From assembly GCA_946543025.1 (NCBI GenBank), contig CAMNLN010000037.1, positions 1 through 16,704 on the forward strand: DNA of 16,704 bases. Direction: 5' to 3'. Below the pieces are notes generated by a model. It did not search any database. It was not told where the DNA came from and saw nothing but the letters and a program-made list of their open reading frames with translations. Shown here in pieces: positions 1 through 7,148 of this stretch. The translations under genes were made by a program, and so were the position numbers. This DNA is from an uncultured Verrucomicrobiota bacterium. Its GTDB lineage: Bacteria; Verrucomicrobiota; Kiritimatiellia; RFP12; UBA1067. How positions within the stretch are numbered: the stretch's first letter is position 1; the number at the start of each line of letters is the position of its first letter.

Positions 1-23
1 TAGTGGCTAGAGAGGGCGACATT

Positions 24-2387
24 GTGAGAAAGAGGATTATACTCTGCGTTGCTTTTGCGTGTGTCAACCTGTTATCGGCGCTTGAGGGGCCGTCGGTGTA
101 TAAGATGATGGAAGGGCAGCTGCGTGAGGCGGCGCAGTCTGGCGCGACGGACGACCGCGTGACGGCGTGCCAGGAGCTGGCCCATCGCGGCACGGCGGCG
201 AGCGTTCCCGCACTCGCGGAGATGCTGGGCGAGGACGTCGAGCCGGCGCTCTTTCATGCCGCGCTCTACGCGCTGCAGAACATTCCGGACGTAGAGGCGG
301 ACGCCGCGCTTGCGGCGGTCGAGGCGAAGGCGTCCGGGGTACGCCGCGCGGCGATCGCCCACGTGCGCGCCGCGCGCGCCGGCAAGGTGCCTGCGCTCGA
401 AGGCTACGCCGGCGCCACGGAGACGCTGACGGCGTTCCCGCCGAAGAACGCGGCCCAGAAAGGCGACATGGCCGCGTTTCCCGCGCTCGTGGACGCGGCG
501 GCGGGAGTCGGTCCTGCGGCGACGCTGGCGCGTTTCCAGCTTGCGGGTTTCCCAAACCCGGAGGCGGACGTGAAGCTGATGGCGCTCGCGCGAGGCGACG
601 ACGCGAAGAAGGCTCGTCTTGCGCTTGGCGTCCTCGGCGAACGCCGTGCCCGTGCGACGATGCCGCAGATCATCGAGTTGGCTCGTTCGACGACGGACGA
701 CCGTCTGCGCGTCGAGGCGTTCAAGGCGCTCGCGCAGATCGGCGACGCGAAGCGCGACGTTCCCGCGATGCTCGCGCTTCTCGCGGAGATGCCGGAGGAG
801 GAGCGCCTCGCCGGCGCGATCGTCCGCATGGTCGCGCGCGAGTTCCTGCCGGAGAGAAAACCGATCAAGGTGATCGAGGCGAAGTTCGGCAACTTCGAGT
901 CGAAGCGCGTGGAGGACGTGAAGCTGATGGTCGATTCGCTGATCGACGCGGGCATGACGGAGATCATGGCCGGATGCAGGCTGGTGGGACGCGGCGGTTT
1001 CCACCGGGATCCCGCGCCGGGCATGACGAAGGAACTTCGTATCGCCTATGTCGTCGGCGACGGGCCCGTCCAGCGCGTGACCGTGCCTGACAGCACGATG
1101 CTGTCGTTCGGTGAAAGCGTGTTGCCTGATCGCGTGGCGAAGCCGATCGTCGAGGCCGCGCTCAAGGCGAAGGGGCCGGTGCGTGCGGCGTTTGCAGGCA
1201 TCATCGGCGCGCTGGAGCGGCGCGGACGCGTGCCCGGCTCGGACGCCGTCCTCTTTCGTCCGATCTTCAACGGCAAGGATCTGACGGGATGGAAGCAGGA
1301 GGGCGATTTCTTCAGCGTGCGGGACGGCGTGCTTGTCGCCGAGTCCACGGCCGAGAAACCATGCGGGAAGGGGCGTTACCTCGTCTACGCGGCGGAACCG
1401 TTCGCCGACTTCGAGCTGCGCGGCTCGTTCCGCCTGGGACGCACTGCGAATTCGGGCATCCAGCTGCGCAGCAAGCCGGACCTGCTGAAGGACACCGGTT
1501 ATCAGGCCGACATGAACGGCTCCGGCGGCTACGTCGGCTACCTGTACTGCACGGGGCAGCACCTCGTGGGCGAGCGAGGGGCGGACGTGGCGCTGGTCGG
1601 GGAAGGGCGCAAGAGCGTCGTGCGCTTCGCGGACGGGAAGGAGCTCCAGCAAGTCTATCGCGTGGGCGAGTGGAACGACATCCGCGTCGTCGCCAAGGGG
1701 CGCCTCCTCGTCGTGTGGATCAACGGCGTGCGGACGGTGGCCGTTGCGGACGCGCGCACGGACTTCCTTCCGGACATCGGCTATCTTTCCCTCCAGCTGC
1801 ATCCGGGACCGCCGATGAAGGCGGAGTTCCGCGAGCTGCGCATCCGCACGGACGCGGTGGCTCTCGACGCCAACCTGGAGAATACGCTCCTCCGGCGGAT
1901 GGAGCAGCTGTCGATGGGCGATGCGCCGTCGTTCGAGGGGGCGGCCTGGATCTGGCATAAAGACGGGCAGAAGAAGGGCGCGAAGGTCGCGTTCCGCGCG
2001 GAGCTCGACTTGCCGCCGGGCGAGATCGAGAAGGCGGGGATCGTCTTCTCGTGCGACGACGGCGCGGTGATGACGGTCAACGGACAGGAAGTGGCCCGCC
2101 AGACAGACGGAAAGCTTTGGTACACGCCTACGGCTGTCCTGGATCTGAAAAGGACGAACCTCACGCCCGGAAATAACCGCATCGAGGTCGCCGCAGAGAA
2201 CGGTCCTGGGTGCGCGGCGTTCATCGCGGCGGTGGAGGTGGCGTACAGGGACGGGCGCATCGTGCGGTTGCCAACCGGCCCGCGCGGATGGAAGGCTTCC
2301 CTGGAAGGCGGGCCGTTTGGCGCGCCATCCGTTGTCGGAGCCTACGGCTGCCGTCCCTACGGGAAGTTTCCCAAGGAGGGAAAGTAA
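24..2387 (+). CDS. Secreted HEAT-repeat / DUF1080 (3-keto-disaccharide hydrolase, GH16-like) multidomain protein
   Basis: I start it at the GTG at 24 because an AGAGGG ribosome-binding site lies about 7 bases upstream and the product then opens with a signal peptide (VRKRIILCVAFACVNLLSALEG). The reading frame is also open back to a GTG at 3. The product is about 787 residues. Residues ~30-270 are short Ala/Leu-rich paired helices typical of HEAT/armadillo repeats. Residues ~270-405 form a linker region I do not recognise. Residues ~412-610 are a DUF1080 concanavalin-type domain, opening with the hallmark FNGKDLTGW and including NSGIQLRS. Members of this family hydrolyse 3-keto-glycosides or bind sugars. 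Residues ~640-755 form a beta-sandwich (WIWH...CDDGAVMTVNGQEV) like the N-terminal modules of alpha-L-rhamnosidases. Codons are extremely GC-rich. The family call is firm; catalysis rather than binding is inferred. Only 23 bases precede it, so its operon context is unknown. Confidence 0.88.
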   Translation: MRKRIILCVAFACVNLLSALEGPSVYKMMEGQLREAAQSGATDDRVTACQELAHRGTAASVPALAEMLGEDVEPALFHAALYALQNIPDVEADAALAAVEAKASGVRRAAIAHVRAARAGKVPALEGYAGATETLTAFPPKNAAQKGDMAAFPALVDAAAGVGPAATLARFQLAGFPNPEADVKLMALARGDDAKKARLALGVLGERRARATMPQIIELARSTTDDRLRVEAFKALAQIGDAKRDVPAMLALLAEMPEEERLAGAIVRMVAREFLPERKPIKVIEAKFGNFESKRVEDVKLMVDSLIDAGMTEIMAGCRLVGRGGFHRDPAPGMTKELRIAYVVGDGPVQRVTVPDSTMLSFGESVLPDRVAKPIVEAALKAKGPVRAAFAGIIGALERRGRVPGSDAVLFRPIFNGKDLTGWKQEGDFFSVRDGVLVAESTAEKPCGKGRYLVYAAEPFADFELRGSFRLGRTANSGIQLRSKPDLLKDTGYQADMNGSGGYVGYLYCTGQHLVGERGADVALVGEGRKSVVRFADGKELQQVYRVGEWNDIRVVAKGRLLVVWINGVRTVAVADARTDFLPDIGYLSLQLHPGPPMKAEFRELRIRTDAVALDANLENTLLRRMEQLSMGDAPSFEGAAWIWHKDGQKKGAKVAFRAELDLPPGEIEKAGIVFSCDDGAVMTVNGQEVARQTDGKLWYTPTAVLDLKRTNLTPGNNRIEVAAENGPGCAAFIAAVEVAYRDGRIVRLPTGPRGWKASLEGGPFGAPSVVGAYGCRPYGKFPKEGK

Positions 2388-2687
2388 ATGGTCTCGATCG
2401 AAGTTGCCAAAACAAAACTCGGAATTGCGTGTGCATTCTGTGCCGCCGCATGACGCCCAGTGCCGACATGTATTTCGTTTCGAACTAGTCCGACAAACGC
2501 ATCAGCGGCTGCGTGACGTTCCGTATGGCCGGACGCATTCCAGAATGATGGTAGGTGGTCACGCGCCAGCCGCGTTGAAACCCCCTCCTGCTGTTTTCTG
2601 TAAATACAAATGTCGTTTCTGTCAGAAATATAAATTATTTTGAGAACCCTTGTGCCGCCCATGGCCATGTGATTTCATGAATCAGAA

Positions 2688-2715
2688 GATTTCATACGCA
2701 CCATAATCTCATTTT
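2688..2715 (+). repeat. Left arm of an imperfect 28-bp inverted repeat
   Basis: The 28 bases starting GATTTCATACG match the reverse complement of 3006-3033 at 26 of 28 positions (differences C/T and A/G). Weaker similarity continues outward to about 2660, where CATGGC and TGTGA recur in both arms. Together the arms bound a block of about 346 bp. They could be the ends of a small non-autonomous mobile element or the result of an inverted duplication. No transposase or clear target-site duplication is visible. Confidence 0.7.
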
Positions 2716-3005
2716 CAGCTTGTCTTCCAATCAAGTCAGTGGTACCCACTCCCGCATGCAAGGGAAAACAAGCATTTCGGAGTGCCCGTCGCTGAGAACT
2801 TGCCGTTGCCGCTGGTCGATGATTGGACGGCGAGGTGGCGTGAAGGCGTTGCCGCCTCAGAATATTCTCGCGCTCCACATGCTCTTCACGACGGTGATGC
2901 GTGACAAGGCCATGGCGAAGAATATCCGACAGGTAACGGGCCTTCCCGACCCCGTGCCCGCCGTCATGCTGGCTGAGCCGACACGAGGAAGTGGATGTAG
3001 GACAT

Positions 3006-3033
3006 AAAATGAGATTACGGTACGTATGAAATC
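3006..3033 (-). repeat. Right arm of the imperfect 28-bp inverted repeat
   Basis: This is the partner of 2688-2715, in opposite orientation, with two mismatches. Outward similarity extends to about 3058 but contains small indels. The arm overlaps the tail of the minus-strand pseudopilin-like remnant. Read in one frame, both arms give DFIRT(I/V)ISF, with one silent and one conservative change, so the repeat may derive from coding sequence. Confidence 0.7.
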
Positions 3034-3285
3034 GTATAGAAGGGATTCACACGCCATGTGGAAAGTCCAACCGACAGTTTTATTGCCTGAACGATAGACG
3101 CAATCAATTTCGTCCCGTTCATGAAGCAGTACATCTTCAACTTTATGCCGTCGCCAAATGATATGTGCTGAGGGTGATCGACTTCCGCTATTCGATGCCG
3201 TGCAAGAGGCATCACTATGACGGCGTTCAAATTTCTGGGACATCCGCTAAGACGTAGAGCGATTGTATACGACTCGGCGAAATAA
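3010..3285 (-). pseudogene. Remnant of a DUF1559-type (H-X9-DG) pseudopilin, 3' part only
   Basis: On the minus strand, one frame reads RIAEVDHPQHISFGDGIK, very like the segment that precedes the C-terminus of PVC-group pseudopilins (isolate/proPSxtixFgDg). After a one-base shift near 3150 the neighbouring frame reads DEIDCVYRSGNKTVGWTF, resembling the conserved ending in which a His-Gly-rich stretch leads to F-x-DGHVES. The DGHV motif itself is damaged (HMACES). The N-terminal methylation signal and long hydrophobic helix that define a pseudopilin are absent; the sequence begins immediately after the regulator stop codon. I infer a truncated, frameshifted relic. Similarity was judged by eye, so chance resemblance is possible. 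Confidence 0.35.
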
Positions 3286-3288
3286 TCA

Positions 3289-4443
3289 TTACGAATGTAT
3301 CGTGCTGGCTTGCTTGCGCCACTCATCCGGGGATTTTCCGGCGAAACGCCGAAAGAGTTTCACGAGAAAGACGGCATGCGTATAGCCGCACATGTTCGCT
3401 ACGGCCGTAACGCCCATCCTCGTGGTGCGAAGCAGTTCGCAGGCTCGCGTGAATCGAACACGATGTATCTCTTCGAGAACGGAGTTTCCGGTGGCAGTCT
3501 TGAATCGGATCTCGGCCTGGCGGCGAGAACACCCAAAATCTTTCAGTATGTCGGCCGACGATATCCCTTCACAAGCATGCCTCCGAATGGTTTCAAGCGC
3601 GGCCGAGACATGCGCGTCGATTACCTGCAATTTCCGACTGGATGCCCGCCGAACGAGCTCTGTAACACCGAATCGGCGACACTCTCCTTTCTGGGCATGT
3701 CCTTGGATGATCTTGTCCAACAGCTCCGCGCTCGCAAAACCTGCACCGTAGAAATCAAGAGCGATACTGCTGAGTGGCGGCACGGCGTTCTCGCAAAATA
3801 TCTCCTGGTTGTCGACGGCGACGACCGCTACCTCGTCCGGTACGGACACGCCTTCGGCGGCACAAGCCGAAAGTACCTCGTATCCCATGTGGTCGTTGAC
3901 CGCGAAAATGCCGCACGGCTTGCGCAAATCGCAAATGAATCGACGCAGTTGCGGCTGACAGGAAACCTCGTCTGCCTTTGCGGCATACCGCAAGACGCGA
4001 ATCTGCCGACCGTGAAGCCTCATGACTTCCTGAAAAGCCTTGCCCCGGTTGGCACTCCACGACACATTGTCAAGACTGGGAACATACGCGTACGAGGAAC
4101 ATTCCAACGAAAGGAGTTCCTTGGCGGCAGTTTCGGCAGTCTGTACGGGATCGTGTTCCACGCAATGGCAGTTCACCGCCGTTTCAGAGTCGCGATCAAG
4201 ATAGACGAACGGAAGCCTTCCGAACAACCGGGGAGGGTAGATGTTTTTTCGAGAACCGGATTCAATGATGACGCCGCATGGATGCCAGAGCGCAATCAGT
4301 CGCTTGAGCTGCGCCTGCGTCGGACGATCTGCGGTTTGGATGCGCCACCCGTGGTCTTGGGCATATCTGCAAACTCCCTGCAACCGCTCGTTGATCGTCG
4401 GTTGCCGAGTGGATATCGTGCGGATGAATAGAACCGTGTCCAT
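3289..4443 (-). CDS. XylR-like transcriptional regulator (LacI-type sugar-binding domain + AraC-type HTH)
   Basis: The 384-residue product has residues ~1-270 shaped like a periplasmic-binding-protein/LacI effector domain (VLFIRTIS at the first strand, GIFAVNDHMGYEVL, VPDEVAVVAVDN). Residues ~285-382 form an AraC-type double helix-turn-helix (SSADILKDFGCSRRQAEIRF, then AVANMCGYTHAVFLVKLFRR and GKSPDEWRK). This is the architecture of the E. coli xylose regulator XylR and many PVC sugar regulators, which activate divergent catabolic genes on binding a monosaccharide. I prefer the ATG at 4443 because it sits just before the first strand of the effector domain. A TTG at 4494 with AAGGA five bases upstream is a real alternative that would add 17 residues. 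The gene is transcribed away from the glycosidase operon, which it presumably controls. The ligand is unknown; L-rhamnose or a rhamnoside is the natural guess. Confidence 0.9.
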   Translation of the reverse strand: MDTVLFIRTISTRQPTINERLQGVCRYAQDHGWRIQTADRPTQAQLKRLIALWHPCGVIIESGSRKNIYPPRLFGRLPFVYLDRDSETAVNCHCVEHDPVQTAETAAKELLSLECSSYAYVPSLDNVSWSANRGKAFQEVMRLHGRQIRVLRYAAKADEVSCQPQLRRFICDLRKPCGIFAVNDHMGYEVLSACAAEGVSVPDEVAVVAVDNQEIFCENAVPPLSSIALDFYGAGFASAELLDKIIQGHAQKGECRRFGVTELVRRASSRKLQVIDAHVSAALETIRRHACEGISSADILKDFGCSRRQAEIRFKTATGNSVLEEIHRVRFTRACELLRTTRMGVTAVANMCGYTHAVFLVKLFRRFAGKSPDEWRKQASTIHS

Positions 4444-4449
4444 GCCGAT

Positions 4450-4455
4450 AGTATA
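4450..4455 (-). promoter_or_regulatory. Possible -10 box for the XylR-like regulator
   Basis: TATACT on the minus strand lies six bases before the ATG at 4443, so transcription would begin at or next to the start codon (a leaderless message). The -35 position is poor (AAGCCG) and overlaps the direct-repeat operator, as expected for an autoregulated or activator-dependent promoter. If translation starts at the TTG at 4494, this box is coincidental. Confidence 0.35.
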
Positions 4456-4464
4456 CACGATTAC

Positions 4465-4497
4465 TTCGCAATCGGCTTGTATTTTTATTCGCAATCG
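4465..4497 (+). promoter_or_regulatory. Two-copy direct repeat, probable operator of the XylR-like regulator
   Basis: TTCGCAATCG occurs exactly at 4465-4474 and again at 4488-4497, a 23-bp period that puts both copies on roughly the same face of the helix. AraC/XylR-family proteins bind tandem direct half-sites about two helical turns apart, usually next to the -35 box. Here the second copy ends four bases before the -35 region of the operon promoter, and the first overlaps the -35 position of the regulator's own putative promoter. Binding by this regulator is inferred. Confidence 0.6.
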
Positions 4498-4501
4498 TTT
4501 C

Positions 4502-4529
4502 CTTGTCTTCTCTTATGGCATGATATAAT
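4502..4529 (+). promoter_or_regulatory. Promoter of the GH-A / lectin / rhamnosidase operon
   Basis: A consensus TATAAT lies at 4524-4529, with a moderate -35 (CTTGTC, 4502-4507) 16 bases upstream. The predicted start of transcription near 4536 gives a leader of about 30 bases before the ATG at 4565. The adjoining direct repeat at 4465-4497 is placed for activation. Confidence 0.6.
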
Positions 4530-4564
4530 CAAAGCTGCCTATGCAAGTCAGAAGCGGAAAAAGA

Positions 4565-7138
4565 ATGGTGAAATGGTACATCTTGGTAGCGTTATCAGTG
4601 TTTGCCATCTCTTGTGCCGCTGTCTCGACGGCACAGTCGCCCAGCGAAATCCTTTTTCGTACGACAGGTGCGGGGGCTTGGCGTATCCAGCGTGGATGCG
4701 CTCGCGACCCCATTCTGGCGGCGAAACAGGTGACTGAGGCGGCGGATGGCATTCGCGTGACGCTGAATGCGGAGGAAAGCGACTTGAAGCCTTGGAGCTG
4801 GGGTTCGTTGAATGCCAAGCGGAAGATCCTGTTGGACGATGTGGCGGACGGTTCCATCTTGGAGTTGCGCTTCAGATGCTCCAATCCTCCGATTGTATCT
4901 GGCGATGTTTCCATTGGAATCGAAGATTCTGGCGGAAGACCCGTTTCGTGGTCGCGCCTGCCTGTGAAGCGCGAGGGCGACATCCGCGTGGTCTCTTTCA
5001 GCATTGTCGGACACGGACGCACGGCGGTTAAAAAGCCGGAACCTCCGTTCGCGCTGAAATACATCAACTTCGGCATGGAATGCGAAAGCGGATGGATAAC
5101 GTTTATTTCGTTGAGGGCCATGCCGCCGCCAATGGAGACGGTTGCGGAAACGCTGTCGCTTGACGTGGAGACTGGCAACCCGCTCCATGTCGTCCGTACC
5201 AACCTGGCAGAGCGGGCGGTATTGGTGTTCAGCAACCGTTACGGAAGGGCAGGGAAATGGGCTGGCGCACTAACCGTCAAGAACGGGAACGGGCGTACCA
5301 TCGAAAAAAACTTGTCATTTGCGCTCAATGCCTACGCCACGCATCGCGTTGCGTTACCAAATCCACTTCCTGAAATGGGCGTATGGGGCGTAAACGCGGA
5401 GCTTTCGTGCGACGATGGCACGATTGCCGCCTGCTCCACGCGATTTGCGCAAATTGACCATCACGCCGTCACGCCCAAGCTGCAATACGGGAAATTCAGG
5501 TTTGGAGTCGTCTATCACATTACCAACTACGATGAGAAAGATCGGGCCGTCACGCTTGACGCGCTGACCGCCATGGGCGCAAAGATCGCGCGCGTAGGCG
5601 GATTGTGGTACTATCATTACGAATACGAGAAAGGACGTGCGGACTGGTCGGTTGCGGATCGCATTGTCAACGATCTGGAACGGCGCGGAGTTGCGATCTG
5701 CGGAGGATGTTACGCGAATCCGCCTTGGGCCATGCGCGCCGACGGATCGAAGGCGCCCGGGTTTGGCGCGGCGGCACCTGGTTTCCAGGGGGCATTCATG
5801 GAAAAGCTGGCGCAACGGTTCGGCGGACGGATAGACTACTACGAAATCGGCAACGAATGGGATTTGAAAAACGCCGCCGACATGACGATCGACGAGGCCG
5901 TCCGCGTGACGCGCGAATGCGCGGAAGCCATCAAGCGCGGGTGCCCGGCGGCGCGCGTGATCCCGTGCGGATGGGCGGTGGAATCGTCCGGACATCCCAT
6001 GGTGCGGCAGAAGGGATTTCAGGAGCGCGTGATGAAGGAATGCCAGGACATTCTGGCCGCGCATCCGATACACGTGCATGGGCCTTGGGCGATGCACGTC
6101 ACTCGCATGAACGAGTTTTTTGCAATGCGCGGGAAAGAAGGCATTTCACTGCCATGGTTTGCGAACGAGACCGCGGTGACAAGCGTTTACGGACGCGAGC
6201 AGTCCGCCGCCGAGACGCTTTGGCGCAAGATCGTGTGGAGCTGGGCGCACGGTTCGACAGACTACTGCTGGTACAATTTGCGCGCCACTCCGGGCGACGA
6301 AAACAATGCGGAGCAGGGATACGGCTTGCTTACGCGCGACTACCATCCGCGCGCGGGCTTTGCCGCCTTCTCCGCGTTGTCCGCGCTGTTGGCGGGGCAT
6401 GACTTCAAGGAAATGTTCGAAGACAAGTCGGGACGCGCGGCATATGCTTTCCGCGGGATGCGCGGGGATGCCGAAGAACAGGTGTTCGTGGCATGGGACA
6501 GGCTTGGCGGAGAAGGCTTTCCCCTGCGCGTGAGAATTGTACGCGACGAGGCACGGCCTTTGCAGGTTGCGACAGTCGACATGTACGGCAACCGTGCGGA
6601 ACTGGAGTCACGCGGCGACGAGGCGGTCTGGCACGTCGAGGCGCGCCCGTGCGCGCTTGTCGTGCGTGGCGCGGCACGGTGCGACGTGGCGAAGGAATGT
6701 CTTGCGGCCGGCGGGCCGGCAAGGCGGCGCATTCGTTGCGGAAACGGCGAACCGTCGCATCGTGCGGCGGAACTGACGCTTGACGACTACGCGCAGGTCA
6801 CGGAGATTTTTCAAGCCAATCCCGAACTGCTGCACCGCCTCTGGAAGGGCGTGGACGATGCAAGTGCCGCCGTGTGGTTCACCCGAGAAACCGAATTCGT
6901 GCATGTGTTCGTTGTCGTCACCGATGACGTCGATGCCAAGGAAGACGCCGTGGCAATCCGCATCAACGGCCAGGTGCCCATTCACATGGACCGTTTGACC
7001 CGCACGGGCTTGGTCACGAAGTATGCCGCGCAATTTCCGTCCGCAAGACTTCCGGCGACAGTTGCCGTCACGATCGATGACGACGATGGAGAAGGAATGG
7101 AAGTCAAGATTTCGGAAACGGTCGAACTGCTGAAGTAA
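4565..7138 (+). CDS. Secreted clan GH-A glycoside hydrolase with C-terminal CBM9-like domain
   Basis: The start is the ATG at 4565, with GGAAAAAGA just upstream; an in-frame ATG at 4541 would start almost at the predicted transcription start. Residues 1-23 (MVKWYILVALSVFAISCAAV) are a signal peptide. Residues ~40-290 are beta-rich. Residues ~305-620 form a TIM barrel of the GH39/GH5-like type: YYEIGNEWDLKN carries the acid/base Glu431 in the classic Asn-Glu pair, and PWFANETAVTS carries the likely nucleophile Glu535, about 100 residues later as expected for a retaining clan GH-A enzyme. A beta domain follows, then residues ~740-855 resemble a CBM9/DOMON-type sugar-binding module. The family number and substrate cannot be fixed by eye. 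As first gene of an operon ending in a rhamnosidase, it probably cuts the backbone or a side chain of a rhamnose-containing glycan. Confidence 0.88.
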   Translation: MVKWYILVALSVFAISCAAVSTAQSPSEILFRTTGAGAWRIQRGCARDPILAAKQVTEAADGIRVTLNAEESDLKPWSWGSLNAKRKILLDDVADGSILELRFRCSNPPIVSGDVSIGIEDSGGRPVSWSRLPVKREGDIRVVSFSIVGHGRTAVKKPEPPFALKYINFGMECESGWITFISLRAMPPPMETVAETLSLDVETGNPLHVVRTNLAERAVLVFSNRYGRAGKWAGALTVKNGNGRTIEKNLSFALNAYATHRVALPNPLPEMGVWGVNAELSCDDGTIAACSTRFAQIDHHAVTPKLQYGKFRFGVVYHITNYDEKDRAVTLDALTAMGAKIARVGGLWYYHYEYEKGRADWSVADRIVNDLERRGVAICGGCYANPPWAMRADGSKAPGFGAAAPGFQGAFMEKLAQRFGGRIDYYEIGNEWDLKNAADMTIDEAVRVTRECAEAIKRGCPAARVIPCGWAVESSGHPMVRQKGFQERVMKECQDILAAHPIHVHGPWAMHVTRMNEFFAMRGKEGISLPWFANETAVTSVYGREQSAAETLWRKIVWSWAHGSTDYCWYNLRATPGDENNAEQGYGLLTRDYHPRAGFAAFSALSALLAGHDFKEMFEDKSGRAAYAFRGMRGDAEEQVFVAWDRLGGEGFPLRVRIVRDEARPLQVATVDMYGNRAELESRGDEAVWHVEARPCALVVRGAARCDVAKECLAAGGPARRRIRCGNGEPSHRAAELTLDDYAQVTEIFQANPELLHRLWKGVDDASAAVWFTRETEFVHVFVVVTDDVDAKEDAVAIRINGQVPIHMDRLTRTGLVTKYAAQFPSARLPATVAVTIDDDDGEGMEVKISETVELLK

Positions 7139-7148
7139 AGGAGACAAT

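Larger units (their letters stand above)
2388..3288. other. 900-bp stretch without an intact gene; decayed sequence and an inverted repeat
   Basis: No open frame here has a convincing start, ribosome-binding site or recognisable complete protein. The GC content is visibly lower and more mixed than in the gene before it. The right part (about 3010-3288) holds minus-strand pseudopilin-like traces. Positions 2660-3058 hold an inverted repeat around a GC-richer core. At 2450-2560, plus-strand fragments such as SADMYFVSN and SGCVTFRMAGRIPE, and near 2640-2680 GHVIS, faintly recall the last part of another pseudopilin gene, but they are interrupted by stops and I do not call them a gene. I see no terminator hairpin after the stop codon at 2385-2387. 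Confidence 0.6.

Noticed and set aside
72..1958. 628-codon open frame on the minus strand opposite the HEAT/DUF1080 gene
   Set aside because: It is Arg/His/Leu-rich shadow translation caused by the high GC of the plus-strand gene; no start signal and no recognisable domain.
2720..3007. 95-codon plus-strand open frame inside the inverted-repeat block
   Set aside because: No ribosome-binding site, no recognisable motif, and composition unlike a real gene; cannot be supported.
3295..4431. 378-codon open frame on the plus strand opposite the regulator
   Set aside because: The minus strand encodes a clear LacI/AraC-type regulator; the plus frame has no domain or start signal.
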